DNA of 64,000 nucleotides from Pseudomonas sp. Choline-02u-1 (GTDB lineage: Bacteria; Pseudomonadota; Gammaproteobacteria; Pseudomonadales; Pseudomonadaceae), in NCBI RefSeq assembly GCF_002836515.1, contig NZ_PJBC01000003.1, positions 372,001-436,000 on the forward strand. The letters are read 5' to 3'. Below the pieces are notes generated by a model that saw only the letters and a list, made by a program, of their open reading frames with translations, searched no databases and had not been told where the DNA came from. This document shows, piece after piece, positions 17,584 through 26,409 of the stretch (positions are counted from its first letter, which is position 1; each line of letters opens with the position of its first letter). The translations under genes were made by a program, and so were the position numbers.

Positions 17584-17841
17584 CTACTGCAGATCCAGTT
17601 TGCGCGCCGCTTCGACGCCGGCAGAACTGAGCTTGATCGGCAGGTTCAGCGAGTGTTCGCCCGCTTCGCTGCAGGTCACATGACCATGGTGAATCAGCCC
17701 GCGATCCTGCAGGGAGGCGAGGGCGCTGGCCACGACTTTCTCGCCCCGGTAATTGTCCAGCACCTCCTTGCCCAAGCCGTTGGGATGGGCGTGCAGCAGG
17801 CGGGTGAGAACTTCTTTTTCCAGGTCTTTGTCGACGTTCAT
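17584..17841 (-). CDS. Small hypothetical protein, winged-helix-like
   Basis: An 85-residue soluble protein, MNVDKDLEKEVLTRLLHAHPNG..., with a predicted helix-turn-helix-strand arrangement (VVASALASLQDRGLIHHGHVTCSEAG, then LPIKLSSAGVEAARKL) that resembles a small winged-helix fold. I cannot place it in a named family. It is followed by the basic Rho-N-like gene and preceded by a secreted-protein gene on the same strand, which could form a small operon. Confidence 0.7.
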   Translation of the reverse strand: MNVDKDLEKEVLTRLLHAHPNGLGKEVLDNYRGEKVVASALASLQDRGLIHHGHVTCSEAGEHSLNLPIKLSSAGVEAARKLDLQ

Positions 17842-17885
17842 GGTTACCTCTTCATGGGCGTGAATAGGGCGCTCGCGTCGGCGAA

Positions 17886-18230
17886 CTACTGACCGGCACC
17901 TTCGGAACCGGAGCCACCGGTGGTGGTTTTCGAGCCAACACCGGGGCCGGCATTGTCAGGCGCCACGGTAGGGGAATCAGGCGTATTCATGCCGCCCTGA
18001 CGGCCCGGATCACTGCCTTGAGTGCGCGGGTCGGTGCCGGTGGCCGGTGGCTGATTGATCAGCGGCACGCCGGAGCCATCGGTGTTCATGCCGGGGGCAC
18101 TGTTGATGGCAGGGGCGCGTGGCGGGGTCGGATCGGTAGGGCCAGTGCCCGCTGCCGTGGACGAGGCGGCGAACACCGCAGGGCAGAGCAGGGCGCTGAA
18201 GACTAAAGCGGTCAACCTTGACGGGATCAT
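17886..18230 (-). CDS. Secreted Pro/Gly/Thr-rich low-complexity protein
   Basis: A 114-residue protein with a Sec signal peptide (MIPSRLTALVFSALLCPAVFA, cleavage near residue 21). The remainder is disordered and rich in Pro, Gly, Thr and Asp, with short irregular repeats of the type PG-MNTDGSG / GGMNTPDSP. Such small exported proteins are common in fluorescent pseudomonads and have no known activity. Confidence 0.7.
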   Translation of the reverse strand: MIPSRLTALVFSALLCPAVFAASSTAAGTGPTDPTPPRAPAINSAPGMNTDGSGVPLINQPPATGTDPRTQGSDPGRQGGMNTPDSPTVAPDNAGPGVGSKTTTGGSGSEGAGQ

Positions 18231-18312
18231 AGGGCTTCTCCAGTGATTGGAATCCTTACAATTGGTTGGTCAGCCCTGGTGACGGATTGGTGCCTGAGGA
18301 TCGACGAACGGT

Positions 18313-19509
18313 CTAAACCGGCGTGGTGGTCGTGACCTGAAATCTGCGCCAGAGCAACCTGCCGACAGTGACCAGCCAGTTCGCCAGCGCCACGCCCAAT
18401 ACCGTCAGCAGCAACGCCGGCAGGCCCTGCTCAACGATGATTTTGCCGGCCAGCAACGGGAAGCCGAACACACCGATAAAGTACGCGAGACTGAACAGCA
18501 GCAGCGCCTGGGAGGTCGTGCCATCCGGTGCCTGATTGGCGGCAAGGCCGTTAATCACCGCGTAAGTCAGCCCGTAACCGACGCCGAGCATGACCGCTGC
18601 CAGCAGATAGGAGAGGCTACTGTCGACACCGAAAGTGAGCAGCGCAATCGAGGCCAGCATCAAGCCTGACAACAGGCAAGACGCGCGCAGCGGATCGCGT
18701 TTGACCACGTAACCTGCGATCAACATTCGACTGCAAATCGCCGCGCCCGTGAATCCCGCAAAGAACAGCGAATAATCCAGCGACCGCGCGGCGGCATAGC
18801 TGGTCTGGAAACTGGACAGACCGCCGAACACACAGCCGCCCAGTCCGACCATGATGATCGGCAAAACCGCGCGCGAACTCAGTACTTGTGTGGTCGCACG
18901 CCAAGTGATTTTTGCCGCTGTCATGACCTGCGTGCCTTTCAGCTTCGTTGCGAGGTGCCAGAACAGCAGCGCACCGATCAGGCTCGCCAGCGCCGCCAGA
19001 TGAAACGCTGCCGTCACCGGTAGATCGAGTGCGCTGGCGGCGCGCCCAAGCAGTGGCCCGCTTCCAATGCCGCTCATCATGCTGCCGGACAACAAAGCAA
19101 AATACTTCGCGCGCTGAGCGGGAATGACCAGACTGGCAACGATGATCGGCCCCAAGGTGTAGAACACTCCCCAACCCAAGCCCAGCAGCAAACCAAAAAA
19201 CAGCAGCCAGTGACCGACCCCCGGCGTCGTCGCAAAACCCAGGCTCGCCGCCACCAGCAGCAACCCGAACAAAGCAATCGAACGCGCCGCGCCCAGCAGA
19301 TCCGACAGGTGACCGCAGGCCAGTACGGCAACAAAGGTACTGAGCATGGCTGCAGAAATCACATGGCCGGCGTCGTGTTCATTGCCGCCACGCGCGGCGA
19401 TCAACAGCGACAACAAAAACGTCGAACCATACGACAGCGACAACAGATAACTGGCGAGACAGAGCAGGCCGAACAGTTTGTTCGAGACCGCAGGCGTTGC
19501 TTGCGACAT
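18313..19509 (-). CDS. Major facilitator superfamily transporter
   Basis: A 398-residue membrane protein with about twelve hydrophobic segments in two halves. The cytoplasmic loop 2-3 motif is GHLSDLLGAARSI. It resembles YfcJ/YhhS-like sugar or drug efflux carriers, but the substrate is unknown. It is the last gene of a minus-strand series and ends 80 bp upstream of the secreted-protein gene. Confidence 0.83.
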   Translation of the reverse strand: MSQATPAVSNKLFGLLCLASYLLSLSYGSTFLLSLLIAARGGNEHDAGHVISAAMLSTFVAVLACGHLSDLLGAARSIALFGLLLVAASLGFATTPGVGHWLLFFGLLLGLGWGVFYTLGPIIVASLVIPAQRAKYFALLSGSMMSGIGSGPLLGRAASALDLPVTAAFHLAALASLIGALLFWHLATKLKGTQVMTAAKITWRATTQVLSSRAVLPIIMVGLGGCVFGGLSSFQTSYAAARSLDYSLFFAGFTGAAICSRMLIAGYVVKRDPLRASCLLSGLMLASIALLTFGVDSSLSYLLAAVMLGVGYGLTYAVINGLAANQAPDGTTSQALLLFSLAYFIGVFGFPLLAGKIIVEQGLPALLLTVLGVALANWLVTVGRLLWRRFQVTTTTPV

Positions 19510-19589
19510 GACGCGCTTCCTTGTGCGGGGAAATCAGCGCCATCTGTTTACCACGGAGGGCGTGCGCGTCAGGTGTGAGGTTGCTGAAG

Positions 19590-20273
19590 TCAGGATCGCT
19601 TTTGGCCGGAGTAATCGGTTTCGACGATGCCGATCTCTTCCTTGAACTGCTCCATGAAACCCTTCAGGCGTTGATGACGAATCTCGGCAAGCCGCTGGCC
19701 GCTCACGGTCTGAAAACCGTCAGCCAGATGCAGCAGTTTGGTCTGGAAATGATCGAGGCAAAAACGCGTGTCGTCGTACTCACGCTCAAGCGCTTCGGGA
19801 TCCTGCGAGTCGTACAGCGCCGAGCCCATGCGTCCGGCCACGTAGAAGGTTCGGGCGACGCCGAGAATGCCCAGCGAGTCGAGGCGATCGGCGTCCTGGA
19901 CGATTTTCGCCTCGAGGGTCAGCGCAGTGATGTTGGCGGAAAAACTGTGGGCTTCGATGGCGTGGGCGACGTTAGTGATTTTCTCGCTGGGCCACTTCAT
20001 TCCCTTCAGCACGCAAGCCGCTTTTTCCGCTGCCAGACGCGAAGCCTGCGAGCGTTGCGGGGAGTTTTTCTCGACCGCTACGCAATCGTGCAGCAGCACG
20101 GCGGCCAGCAAAACTTCGAGATCGCCGCCTTCGGCTGCCTGCAGAGTACGTGCGTTGTGCCAAACGCGCTGCAGGTGGGCAAGGTCGTGGGCGCCGTCGT
20201 CTGAGGGTTCAAGTGCGTGGGGCAGCAACTGCGCCGCAAGGGTCGTCATCGGCACGAATGCATTAAGGCTCAT
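19590..20273 (-). CDS. HD-domain phosphohydrolase (YedJ-like)
   Basis: A 227-residue metal-dependent HD-superfamily hydrolase. Ligands are seen in DLAHLQRVWHNA (His), LLAAVLLHDCV (HD pair) and KIVQDADRLDSLG (late Asp). The overall pattern matches E. coli YedJ, whose substrate is not settled. It is divergent from the GNAT gene at 20409. Confidence 0.85.
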   Translation of the reverse strand: MSLNAFVPMTTLAAQLLPHALEPSDDGAHDLAHLQRVWHNARTLQAAEGGDLEVLLAAVLLHDCVAVEKNSPQRSQASRLAAEKAACVLKGMKWPSEKITNVAHAIEAHSFSANITALTLEAKIVQDADRLDSLGILGVARTFYVAGRMGSALYDSQDPEALEREYDDTRFCLDHFQTKLLHLADGFQTVSGQRLAEIRHQRLKGFMEQFKEEIGIVETDYSGQKRS

Positions 20274-20408
20274 CAGATTCCTTTCAGGTTGGCTTGGTAC
20301 CTGTGGGGGCGGTGTTGGTAATGACTGTACATTAATCCCGTTTTGCCATGTGACGAGCGCCGCTGCGCGTCTTAGTATGGCGCTTTAATTTGCACACAAG
20401 GCCCGTCC

Positions 20409-20888
20409 ATGACGATCGAAATCCGCCCGGCGACCCCCAGCGATGCGCCACAAATCCTCACCTTTATCACCGAACTCGCCGATTTCGAAAAGGCCCGCCA
20501 CGAAGTCATCGCCAGCGTCGCCGACATCGAACGCAGCCTGTTCGGCGAAGGTGCCACCGCCCACGGCCTGATCTGCCTGCGCGACGGCTTGCCGATCGGC
20601 TTCGCGGTGTTCTTCTTCAGTTATTCGACCTGGCTGGGCAGCAACTGCCTGTACCTCGAAGACCTCTACATCACCCCCGAACAACGCGGCGGCGGCGCCG
20701 GCAAAACCCTGCTGCGCCACCTGGCAAAAATCGCCTGCGCCAACGACTGCGGCCGCTTCGAATGGAGCGTGCTGGAATGGAACACCCCGGCCATCGAATT
20801 CTACAAATCCCTCGGTGCCCAGCCGCAGGAAGAGTGGGTGCGGTATCGCATGGATGGCAAGGTGTTGCGCGAATTTGCGCAAGGCTGA
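20409..20888 (+). CDS. GNAT-family N-acetyltransferase
   Basis: A 159-residue acetyltransferase. The acetyl-CoA binding motif A is LEDLYITPEQRGGGAGKTLLRHLA (about residues 85-108), with IEFYKSLGA near the end. It resembles the diamine/thialysine acetyltransferase (SSAT2) subgroup, with the characteristic FFFSYSTWLGSNCLYLEDLYI lead-in. The acceptor is probably a small amine; it cannot be fixed from sequence. Confidence 0.87.
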   Translation: MTIEIRPATPSDAPQILTFITELADFEKARHEVIASVADIERSLFGEGATAHGLICLRDGLPIGFAVFFFSYSTWLGSNCLYLEDLYITPEQRGGGAGKTLLRHLAKIACANDCGRFEWSVLEWNTPAIEFYKSLGAQPQEEWVRYRMDGKVLREFAQG

Positions 20889-21003
20889 GTCACTGCCGCT
20901 CGGACGTCTGTCTGTCGATCCGCAAGCTGAAATAGCCTTGCGCCCGTTTTGTCAGGCAGTCGCCTGCCGTTGTCTTTTCAGCTGTATTTCAAAGGATTGA
21001 ATC

Positions 21004-21930
21004 TTGAGTTTTCGACACTTCAAGCAAGTGATGCTGTGCGGTTTTTTATTGTGTTCGTCATGCATGCACCTCAACGTTCCGCCCGCAAGACTGGAATTTG
21101 TTTCCATCGACCGCGTGAACTCTTCTTATTACGACTTGCGATTTACATCCGATAGAAATCTTGTCGACCTGTATAAGGCGCATGGACGCGAAGGTCAGAT
21201 CGGCACCTGGATTCATTGCTCGCTGAATGGTGACCCAGACTTTTCCATCGAACACACCATTGTCCTGGAAGCCTCGGGAATCGTCAGCAGCATGCGTTTG
21301 ATCGAGGGCGATCGCCGCTATGAGATGCTCGCGGCCATCAGTGTCGAAAATCATGCCCTTGATGACGGCCGCAACTACATCAGGCCCAGTGAGTTGGTAC
21401 AAATTCTCAAGCCACAGCAGTACGTCCCGTGCAAGGTGGTCATCACCGCGTTCCCGTTCGTGGCGTACTACTCGAAAGTCATGTACGTGCCTGCATCCCG
21501 ATTCATCCATGCCATCGAAAATCCTTGGCTGGCCCCTGCGCGTATATCCCTTGAGTTTTCACAGCAACCAAGGTCGCTGCTGCCTTTTGCGTCCGTTTGC
21601 ATTGTGCGCTGGCGTTATGACCCGGCAGGCGGATATGACCATATCGACAGACTGGGATCCTGTAGTGATGTGCCCTACGCCGGCATGCTGGCATCGTTTG
21701 CGCCGTATACGACGAAGCTGAAAATTGTCTCTGGTTCCGAGCAGGCCCCGGAACCGTTCGCGGCTTACACCATACTTCGTGGTGACGGACGCCAAGAGCC
21801 TGGAATCGCCGACGAAAAAGGCCGTACCCACGAGGTGGGTGCCAGTGAGCACGAAGTGGTGAAGGTCTTGATCAACGCTCAGATGAACGTTGTCGAGCGC
21901 TGGACGAAATGGACGGATTCCGTCCCATAA
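21004..21930 (+). CDS. Orphan lipoprotein with VgrG-tail-like C-terminus
   Basis: A 308-residue predicted lipoprotein; TTG 21004 has AAGGA about 8 bases upstream, while ATG 21031 would shorten the signal peptide. Lipobox LCSSC falls at about residues 16-20. I do not recognise the main body. The end, AAYTILRGDGRQEPGIADEKGRT-type sequence followed by a charged strand, resembles the small beta-domain found at the C-terminus of some type VI secretion VgrG proteins (pattern Y-I-G-G-D-G-T). The gene looks lower in GC than its neighbours, and its stop codon lies inside the dgo operator. Confidence 0.7.
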   Translation: MSFRHFKQVMLCGFLLCSSCMHLNVPPARLEFVSIDRVNSSYYDLRFTSDRNLVDLYKAHGREGQIGTWIHCSLNGDPDFSIEHTIVLEASGIVSSMRLIEGDRRYEMLAAISVENHALDDGRNYIRPSELVQILKPQQYVPCKVVITAFPFVAYYSKVMYVPASRFIHAIENPWLAPARISLEFSQQPRSLLPFASVCIVRWRYDPAGGYDHIDRLGSCSDVPYAGMLASFAPYTTKLKIVSGSEQAPEPFAAYTILRGDGRQEPGIADEKGRTHEVGASEHEVVKVLINAQMNVVERWTKWTDSVP

Positions 21931-21980
21931 TATGGGACTAATATTTATATATTGAGATTTCCTGTCCCCCGGGTTTATAG
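21923..21980 (+). promoter_or_regulatory. IclR-type operator and sigma-70 promoter of dgoK, copy 2
   Basis: Perfect palindrome TCCCATAATATGGGA (21923-21937; the symmetry extends to 17 bp), then -35 TTGAGA (21952-21957), 17-bp spacer and -10 TTATAG (21975-21980). The upstream gene's TAA stop (21928-21930) is part of the palindrome. The same architecture is found at 7687-7744. The cognate regulator is likely the IclR protein at the end of this cluster. Confidence 0.8.
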
Positions 21981-21998
21981 TCCGTCGCACTCACTGCC

Positions 21999-22006
21999 AA
22001 AAACAA
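21999..22006 (+). promoter_or_regulatory. AANAANAA motif (possible Hfq/Crc site), dgoK
   Basis: AAAAACAA a few bases before AGGTGAAG of dgoK, parallel to the site before the SDR leader. Confidence 0.45.
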
Positions 22007-22019
22007 AACAGGTGAAGCG

Positions 22020-23009
22020 ATGCAGGCGCAATTGATCGCGCTCGATTGGGGGACAACCTCATTACGTGCTTACAAACTCGCGGCCGACGGTGTGGTGCTG
22101 GAGCAGCGTGCGCTGTCGTCCGGAATCATGCAGTTGCCCAAGACCCCGCGAATCATCCACGGTCGTGAATGCGCCGATGGTTTTGAACTGGCCTTCGACG
22201 AGGCCTGTGGTGACTGGCTCGACGCGCAGCCAGGTCTGCCGGTGATCGCTTGCGGCATGGTCGGCAGTGCGCAGGGCTGGCGCGAAGCGGCTTACTGCGA
22301 GACGCCAGCCGACGTCGCCCATCTCGGAAATTCCCTACAAATCGTTGTCAGCTTGCGCGGCACGCCGGTGCATATTGTCCCGGGCGTGATTCAGCGCTCA
22401 CGTCTGCCCAATGTCATGCGTGGCGAAGAAACCCAAGTCCTCGGTGTGTTGCAAAGTCTGCCGGACGCGGCGGGTAATGACCTGTTGATCGGCCTGCCGG
22501 GCAGCCACTCGAAATGGGTGGAAGTGGTCGATGGTCGCATCACCCATTTCGACACGTTCATGACCGGCGAAGTTTTCGCTGTGCTCAGCGAGCACAGCAT
22601 CCTCGGTCGTACCCAACAACCGAGCGCGACCTTCGATGCGCAAGCGTTCGATCGTGGGGTGCAAATCGCGCTGTCGGTGGATGCTGAACTCGGCGTGCTG
22701 TCGACCCTGTTCAGCGCCCGCACCCTCGGCCTCACTGGCGAACTGAGCCCGAGCGCTCAGGCGGATTATCTCTCGGGTCTGATGATCGGCCATGAGCTGG
22801 CCGCACTCGCCAATGTGCAACGTCGCCGGCGCCACCAACCGAATCTTCCAGCGATCGTGCTCATCGGCAATGCGCAGCTGTGCACGCGTTATCGCCGAGC
22901 CCTGGACGCTTGCGGCTTCGCCCAGGTGACGCTGGCCGAGCAAGCTACCGAGCGTGGCCTGTGGCAACTGGCGCGCGCCGCCGGACTGATCGATTCCTCA
23001 TCCCGTTAA
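22020..23009 (+). CDS. dgoK: 2-dehydro-3-deoxygalactonokinase
   Basis: Phosphorylates 2-keto-3-deoxygalactonate in the De Ley-Doudoroff pathway. At 329 residues it is somewhat longer than the E. coli enzyme. The ASKHA-type phosphate-1 motif LDWGTTSLRAYKL is at residues 8-20 and the second nucleotide-binding block is LLIGLPGSHSKWV. It opens a four-gene cluster dgoK-dgoA-dgoD-dgoT and has its own strong promoter with an IclR-type operator. Confidence 0.93.
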   Translation: MQAQLIALDWGTTSLRAYKLAADGVVLEQRALSSGIMQLPKTPRIIHGRECADGFELAFDEACGDWLDAQPGLPVIACGMVGSAQGWREAAYCETPADVAHLGNSLQIVVSLRGTPVHIVPGVIQRSRLPNVMRGEETQVLGVLQSLPDAAGNDLLIGLPGSHSKWVEVVDGRITHFDTFMTGEVFAVLSEHSILGRTQQPSATFDAQAFDRGVQIALSVDAELGVLSTLFSARTLGLTGELSPSAQADYLSGLMIGHELAALANVQRRRRHQPNLPAIVLIGNAQLCTRYRRALDACGFAQVTLAEQATERGLWQLARAAGLIDSSSR

Positions 23010-23028
23010 CCCTGACTGGAGGCCTGAC

Positions 23029-23649
23029 ATGCTCAAGCAAGCACTGGCACAAAACGGTCTGATCGCGATTCTGCGTGGCCTGCAACCGCAGGAAGCCGCG
23101 GCTGTCGGAGAAGTCCTGTATTGCGCCGGATTTCGCGTCATCGAAGTACCGCTCAATTCCCCATCGCCGTACGAAAGTATCCGCATCCTGCGTGATGCGC
23201 TGCCCGCCGATTGCCTGATCGGTGCCGGCACGGTACTCAGCCCCGAGCAGGTCGAGCAGGTCAAAGCGGCTGGCGGACAAGTGATCGTCATGCCGCACAG
23301 CGACGCCAAGGTCCTGCGCGCGGCGAAAGCGGCGGGGCTGTACCTGTCGCCGGGCGTCGCTACGCCGACCGAGGCCTTTGCGGCACTGGCCGAAGGTGCG
23401 GACATTCTCAAGCTGTTTCCGGCCGAGCAGATGAGCCCGGCCGTCGTCAAAGCCTGGCTCGCGGTGTTGCCGGCCGGCACGGTGCTGGCGCCGGTCGGTG
23501 GCATTACGCCGGACAACATGCAGGCCTTTATTGACGCTGGTGTGAAAGGTTTTGGCCTCGGTTCCGGCCTGTTCAAACCGGGCATGACGCCCGAGCAGGT
23601 GGCGGTCAATGCCAAGGCCTACGTGGCTGCCTGGAAAGCCCTGCGTTAA
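23029..23649 (+). CDS. dgoA: 2-dehydro-3-deoxy-6-phosphogalactonate aldolase
   Basis: Class I aldolase that splits KDPGal to pyruvate and glyceraldehyde-3-phosphate. It has 206 residues with the KDPG-aldolase barrel motifs: IAILRGLQPQEA at the start, VIEVPLNSP with the catalytic Glu, GAGTVL, and the Schiff-base Lys in LKLFPAEQM. Start ATG 23029 has TGGAGG upstream. It follows dgoK by 19 bp. Confidence 0.93.
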   Translation: MLKQALAQNGLIAILRGLQPQEAAAVGEVLYCAGFRVIEVPLNSPSPYESIRILRDALPADCLIGAGTVLSPEQVEQVKAAGGQVIVMPHSDAKVLRAAKAAGLYLSPGVATPTEAFAALAEGADILKLFPAEQMSPAVVKAWLAVLPAGTVLAPVGGITPDNMQAFIDAGVKGFGLGSGLFKPGMTPEQVAVNAKAYVAAWKALR

Positions 23650-23697
23650 GACTTTATGGCGCCGCGTGCGCTGCATCCGAACAAGAGAGACAAGCAG

Positions 23698-24846
23698 ATG
23701 AAAATCACCAAACTCACGACCTTCATCGTTCCGCCGCGCTGGTGCTTCCTCAAGGTCGAAACCGACGAGGGCGTGACCGGTTGGGGCGAGCCTGTGGTTG
23801 AAGGACGCGCGCATACCGTAGCTGCTGCGGTGGAAGAGTTGTCCGACTACCTGATCGGCAAAGACCCACGCAATATCGAAGACATCTGGACCGTGCTCTA
23901 CCGCGGCGGCTTCTACCGTGGCGGCGCGATCCACATGAGCGCACTGGCCGGTATCGACCAGGCACTGTGGGACATCAAGGGCAAGGCCCTCGGCGTCTCG
24001 GTCAGCGATCTGCTCGGTGGCCAGGTGCGCGACAAGATTCGTGTCTATTCGTGGATCGGCGGCGACCGGCCGGCCGACACCGCGCGTGCGGCGAAAGAAG
24101 CGGTGAGCCGTGGTTTCACGGCGGTGAAAATGAACGGTACCGAAGAGTTGCAGTTCCTCGACACCTTCGAGAAAGTCGACCTCGCCTTGGCCAACGTTGC
24201 CGCCGTGCGTGATGCGGTGGGGCCGAACGTCGGTATCGGCGTCGACTTCCACGGCCGCGTGCACAAGCCGATGGCCAAGGTGCTGATGAAGGAGCTCGAC
24301 CCGTACAAACTGATGTTCATCGAAGAACCGGTGCTCAGCGAAAACTACGAAGCATTGAAAGAACTGGCGCCGCTGACCAGCACGCCGATTGCCCTCGGCG
24401 AGCGGCTGTTCTCGCGCTGGGACTTTAAACGGGTGTTGAGCGAAGGCTACGTCGACATTATTCAGCCGGATGCCTCCCACGCCGGCGGCATCACCGAAAC
24501 CCGCAAGATCGCCAACATGGCCGAAGCCTACGACGTCGCGCTGGCGCTGCATTGCCCGCTAGGCCCGATCGCCCTGGCGGCGTGTTTGCAACTCGACGCG
24601 GCTTGTTACAACGCGTTTATCCAGGAGCAAAGCCTCGGCATCCATTACAACGAGAGCAACGACTTGCTCGACTACGTGAAGGATCCGCGCGTGTTCGACT
24701 ACGACCAGGGCTTCGTCAAGATTCCGAATGGCCCGGGACTCGGCATCGAGATCAACGAGGAATACGTGATCGAACGCGCGGCAGTCGGCCACCGCTGGCG
24801 TAATCCGATCTGGCGCCATGCCGATGGCAGTTTTGCCGAGTGGTGA
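23698..24846 (+). CDS. dgoD: D-galactonate dehydratase
   Basis: Enolase-superfamily (mandelate-racemase group) dehydratase of 382 residues, producing 2-keto-3-deoxygalactonate. Metal and catalytic residues are visible in [12 protein letters not shown] (Asp/His), [18 protein letters not shown] and QPDASHAGG, with the late His in [13 protein letters not shown]. The start is ATG 23698 ([15 protein letters not shown]); an upstream in-frame ATG at 23656 is rejected. The E. coli enzyme is 382 residues. Confidence 0.95.
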   Translation: MKITKLTTFIVPPRWCFLKVETDEGVTGWGEPVVEGRAHTVAAAVEELSDYLIGKDPRNIEDIWTVLYRGGFYRGGAIHMSALAGIDQALWDIKGKALGVSVSDLLGGQVRDKIRVYSWIGGDRPADTARAAKEAVSRGFTAVKMNGTEELQFLDTFEKVDLALANVAAVRDAVGPNVGIGVDFHGRVHKPMAKVLMKELDPYKLMFIEEPVLSENYEALKELAPLTSTPIALGERLFSRWDFKRVLSEGYVDIIQPDASHAGGITETRKIANMAEAYDVALALHCPLGPIALAACLQLDAACYNAFIQEQSLGIHYNESNDLLDYVKDPRVFDYDQGFVKIPNGPGLGIEINEEYVIERAAVGHRWRNPIWRHADGSFAEW

Positions 24847-24867
24847 GTCTGTGACTCGCTAGCATCA

Positions 24868-24974
24868 GATCGTTCCCACGCTCTGCGTGGGAATGCCTCA
24901 ATGGACGCTCTGCGTCCGCTGCTGGGACGCGGAGCGTCCCGGGCTGCATTCCCACGCGGAGCGTGGGAACGATC
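24868..24974. repeat. Repeat family C, long palindrome
   Basis: Outer arms GATCGTTCCCACGCTCTGCG and CGCGGAGCGTGGGAACGATC with inner arms GGACGCTCTGCGTCC and GGACGCGGAGCGTCC. Found twice in the window (also 44958-45064). Confidence 0.88.
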
Positions 24975-25037
24975 AGTTCTCCGAGGGAGAGGAGATCTGC
25001 GTCATGACCTCAACAAACATAAAAAGAGGCACCTCTC

Positions 25038-26348
25038 ATGCAAACGCACACCCTCTCCGGGCAGGCGTCTTTAGTCACGCCCAGCCGCAAGCGGTTTTTC
25101 ATCATGGTGTTGCTGTTCATCACCGTGGTCATCAACTACCTCGACCGCAGCAACCTGTCGATTGCCGCGCCGGCGCTGACCAGCGAGCTGGGCATCGATC
25201 CGGTTCACGTCGGTCTTATTTTCTCTGCCTTCGGCTGGACGTACGCCGCGATGCAGATCCCCGGCGGCTGGCTGGTCGATCGCGTGCCGCCACGCATCCT
25301 CTACAGCGTGGCGCTGTTGCTGTGGTCGGTGGCCACGGTGATGCTCGGTTTCGTCAGCAGCTTCATCGCGCTGTTTGTGCTGCGCATGGCCGTTGGTGCG
25401 CTGGAAGCCCCGGCGTATCCGATCAACAGCCGCGTGGTCACCACCTGGTTTCCCGAGCGCGAACGCGCCACGGCGATCGGTTTCTACACCTCCGGGCAGT
25501 TTGTCGGTCTGGCCTTCCTGACCCCGGTGCTGGCGTGGCTGCAACATGCATTCGGCTGGCACATGGTTTTCGTCGCCACCGGTGCGGTGGGCATTCTCTG
25601 GGCAGTGATCTGGTACGCGGTGTATCGCGAGCCGCGTGAATTCAAAGGCACCAACCAAGCGGAAATCGATCTGATCCGCGAGGGTGGCGGCCTGGTCGAT
25701 ATCCAGGCGGAAACGGCGAAGGTCAAGGCCAAATTTAGTTGGACCGATCTGGGCATTGTCCTGAGCAAGCGCAAATTGTGGGGTATCTACCTCGGCCAGT
25801 TCTGCCTGAACTCGACGCTGTGGTTCTTCCTCACCTGGTTTCCGACCTACCTGGTGAAATATCGCGGCATGGACTTCATCAAGTCCGGCCTGCTCGCGTC
25901 GCTGCCATTTCTCGCAGCCTTTGTCGGTGTGTTGTGCTCGGGATTCTTCTCCGACTTCCTGATCCGTCGCGGCTACACCGTGGGCTTTGCGCGCAAGTTG
26001 CCGATTATTGGCGGGCTGTTGATTTCGACCTCGATCATCGGTGCCAACTTTGTTGAGTCGACGCCGTTGGTGATTGCCTTCCTCGCATTGGCTTTTTTCG
26101 GCAACGGCCTGGCGTCGATCACCTGGTCGCTGGTATCGACGCTGGCACCGGCGCGTTTGCTCGGTCTGACCGGTGGGGTGTTCAACTTCATTGGCAATTT
26201 ATCGGCGATCGCCACACCGATCGTTATCGGCTTTCTTGCCACCGGTGATTCGTTCGCCCCAGCGATCACCTACATCGCCGTGCTCGCGCTGGTCGGTGCC
26301 TTGTCCTACGTGCTGCTGGTGGGCAAGGTCGAGCGTATCGAGTTGTAG
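25038..26348 (+). CDS. dgoT: MFS sugar-acid transporter, probable D-galactonate importer
   Basis: An anion:cation symporter (ACS) family carrier of 436 residues with about twelve membrane segments. The opening RFFIMVLLFITVVINYLDRSNLSIAAPAL and the PGGWLVDRVPPR loop are typical of DgoT/GudP/ExuT proteins. Position after dgoD makes D-galactonate the likely substrate. A family C palindrome lies between dgoD and this gene. AAAAAGAGG precedes the start. Confidence 0.88.
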   Translation: MQTHTLSGQASLVTPSRKRFFIMVLLFITVVINYLDRSNLSIAAPALTSELGIDPVHVGLIFSAFGWTYAAMQIPGGWLVDRVPPRILYSVALLLWSVATVMLGFVSSFIALFVLRMAVGALEAPAYPINSRVVTTWFPERERATAIGFYTSGQFVGLAFLTPVLAWLQHAFGWHMVFVATGAVGILWAVIWYAVYREPREFKGTNQAEIDLIREGGGLVDIQAETAKVKAKFSWTDLGIVLSKRKLWGIYLGQFCLNSTLWFFLTWFPTYLVKYRGMDFIKSGLLASLPFLAAFVGVLCSGFFSDFLIRRGYTVGFARKLPIIGGLLISTSIIGANFVESTPLVIAFLALAFFGNGLASITWSLVSTLAPARLLGLTGGVFNFIGNLSAIATPIVIGFLATGDSFAPAITYIAVLALVGALSYVLLVGKVERIEL

Positions 26349-26409
26349 TGCTCTGCGTCGGGCGACCATAATGCCGCCCGTTCCCTCGCTCAACGGTAAA
26401 AGGCTGGAT

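Noticed and set aside
26173..26409. N-terminal extension of the IclR regulator into dgoT
   Set aside because: Overlaps dgoT coding sequence out of frame and lacks a ribosome site; AAAGG places the start at 26410.
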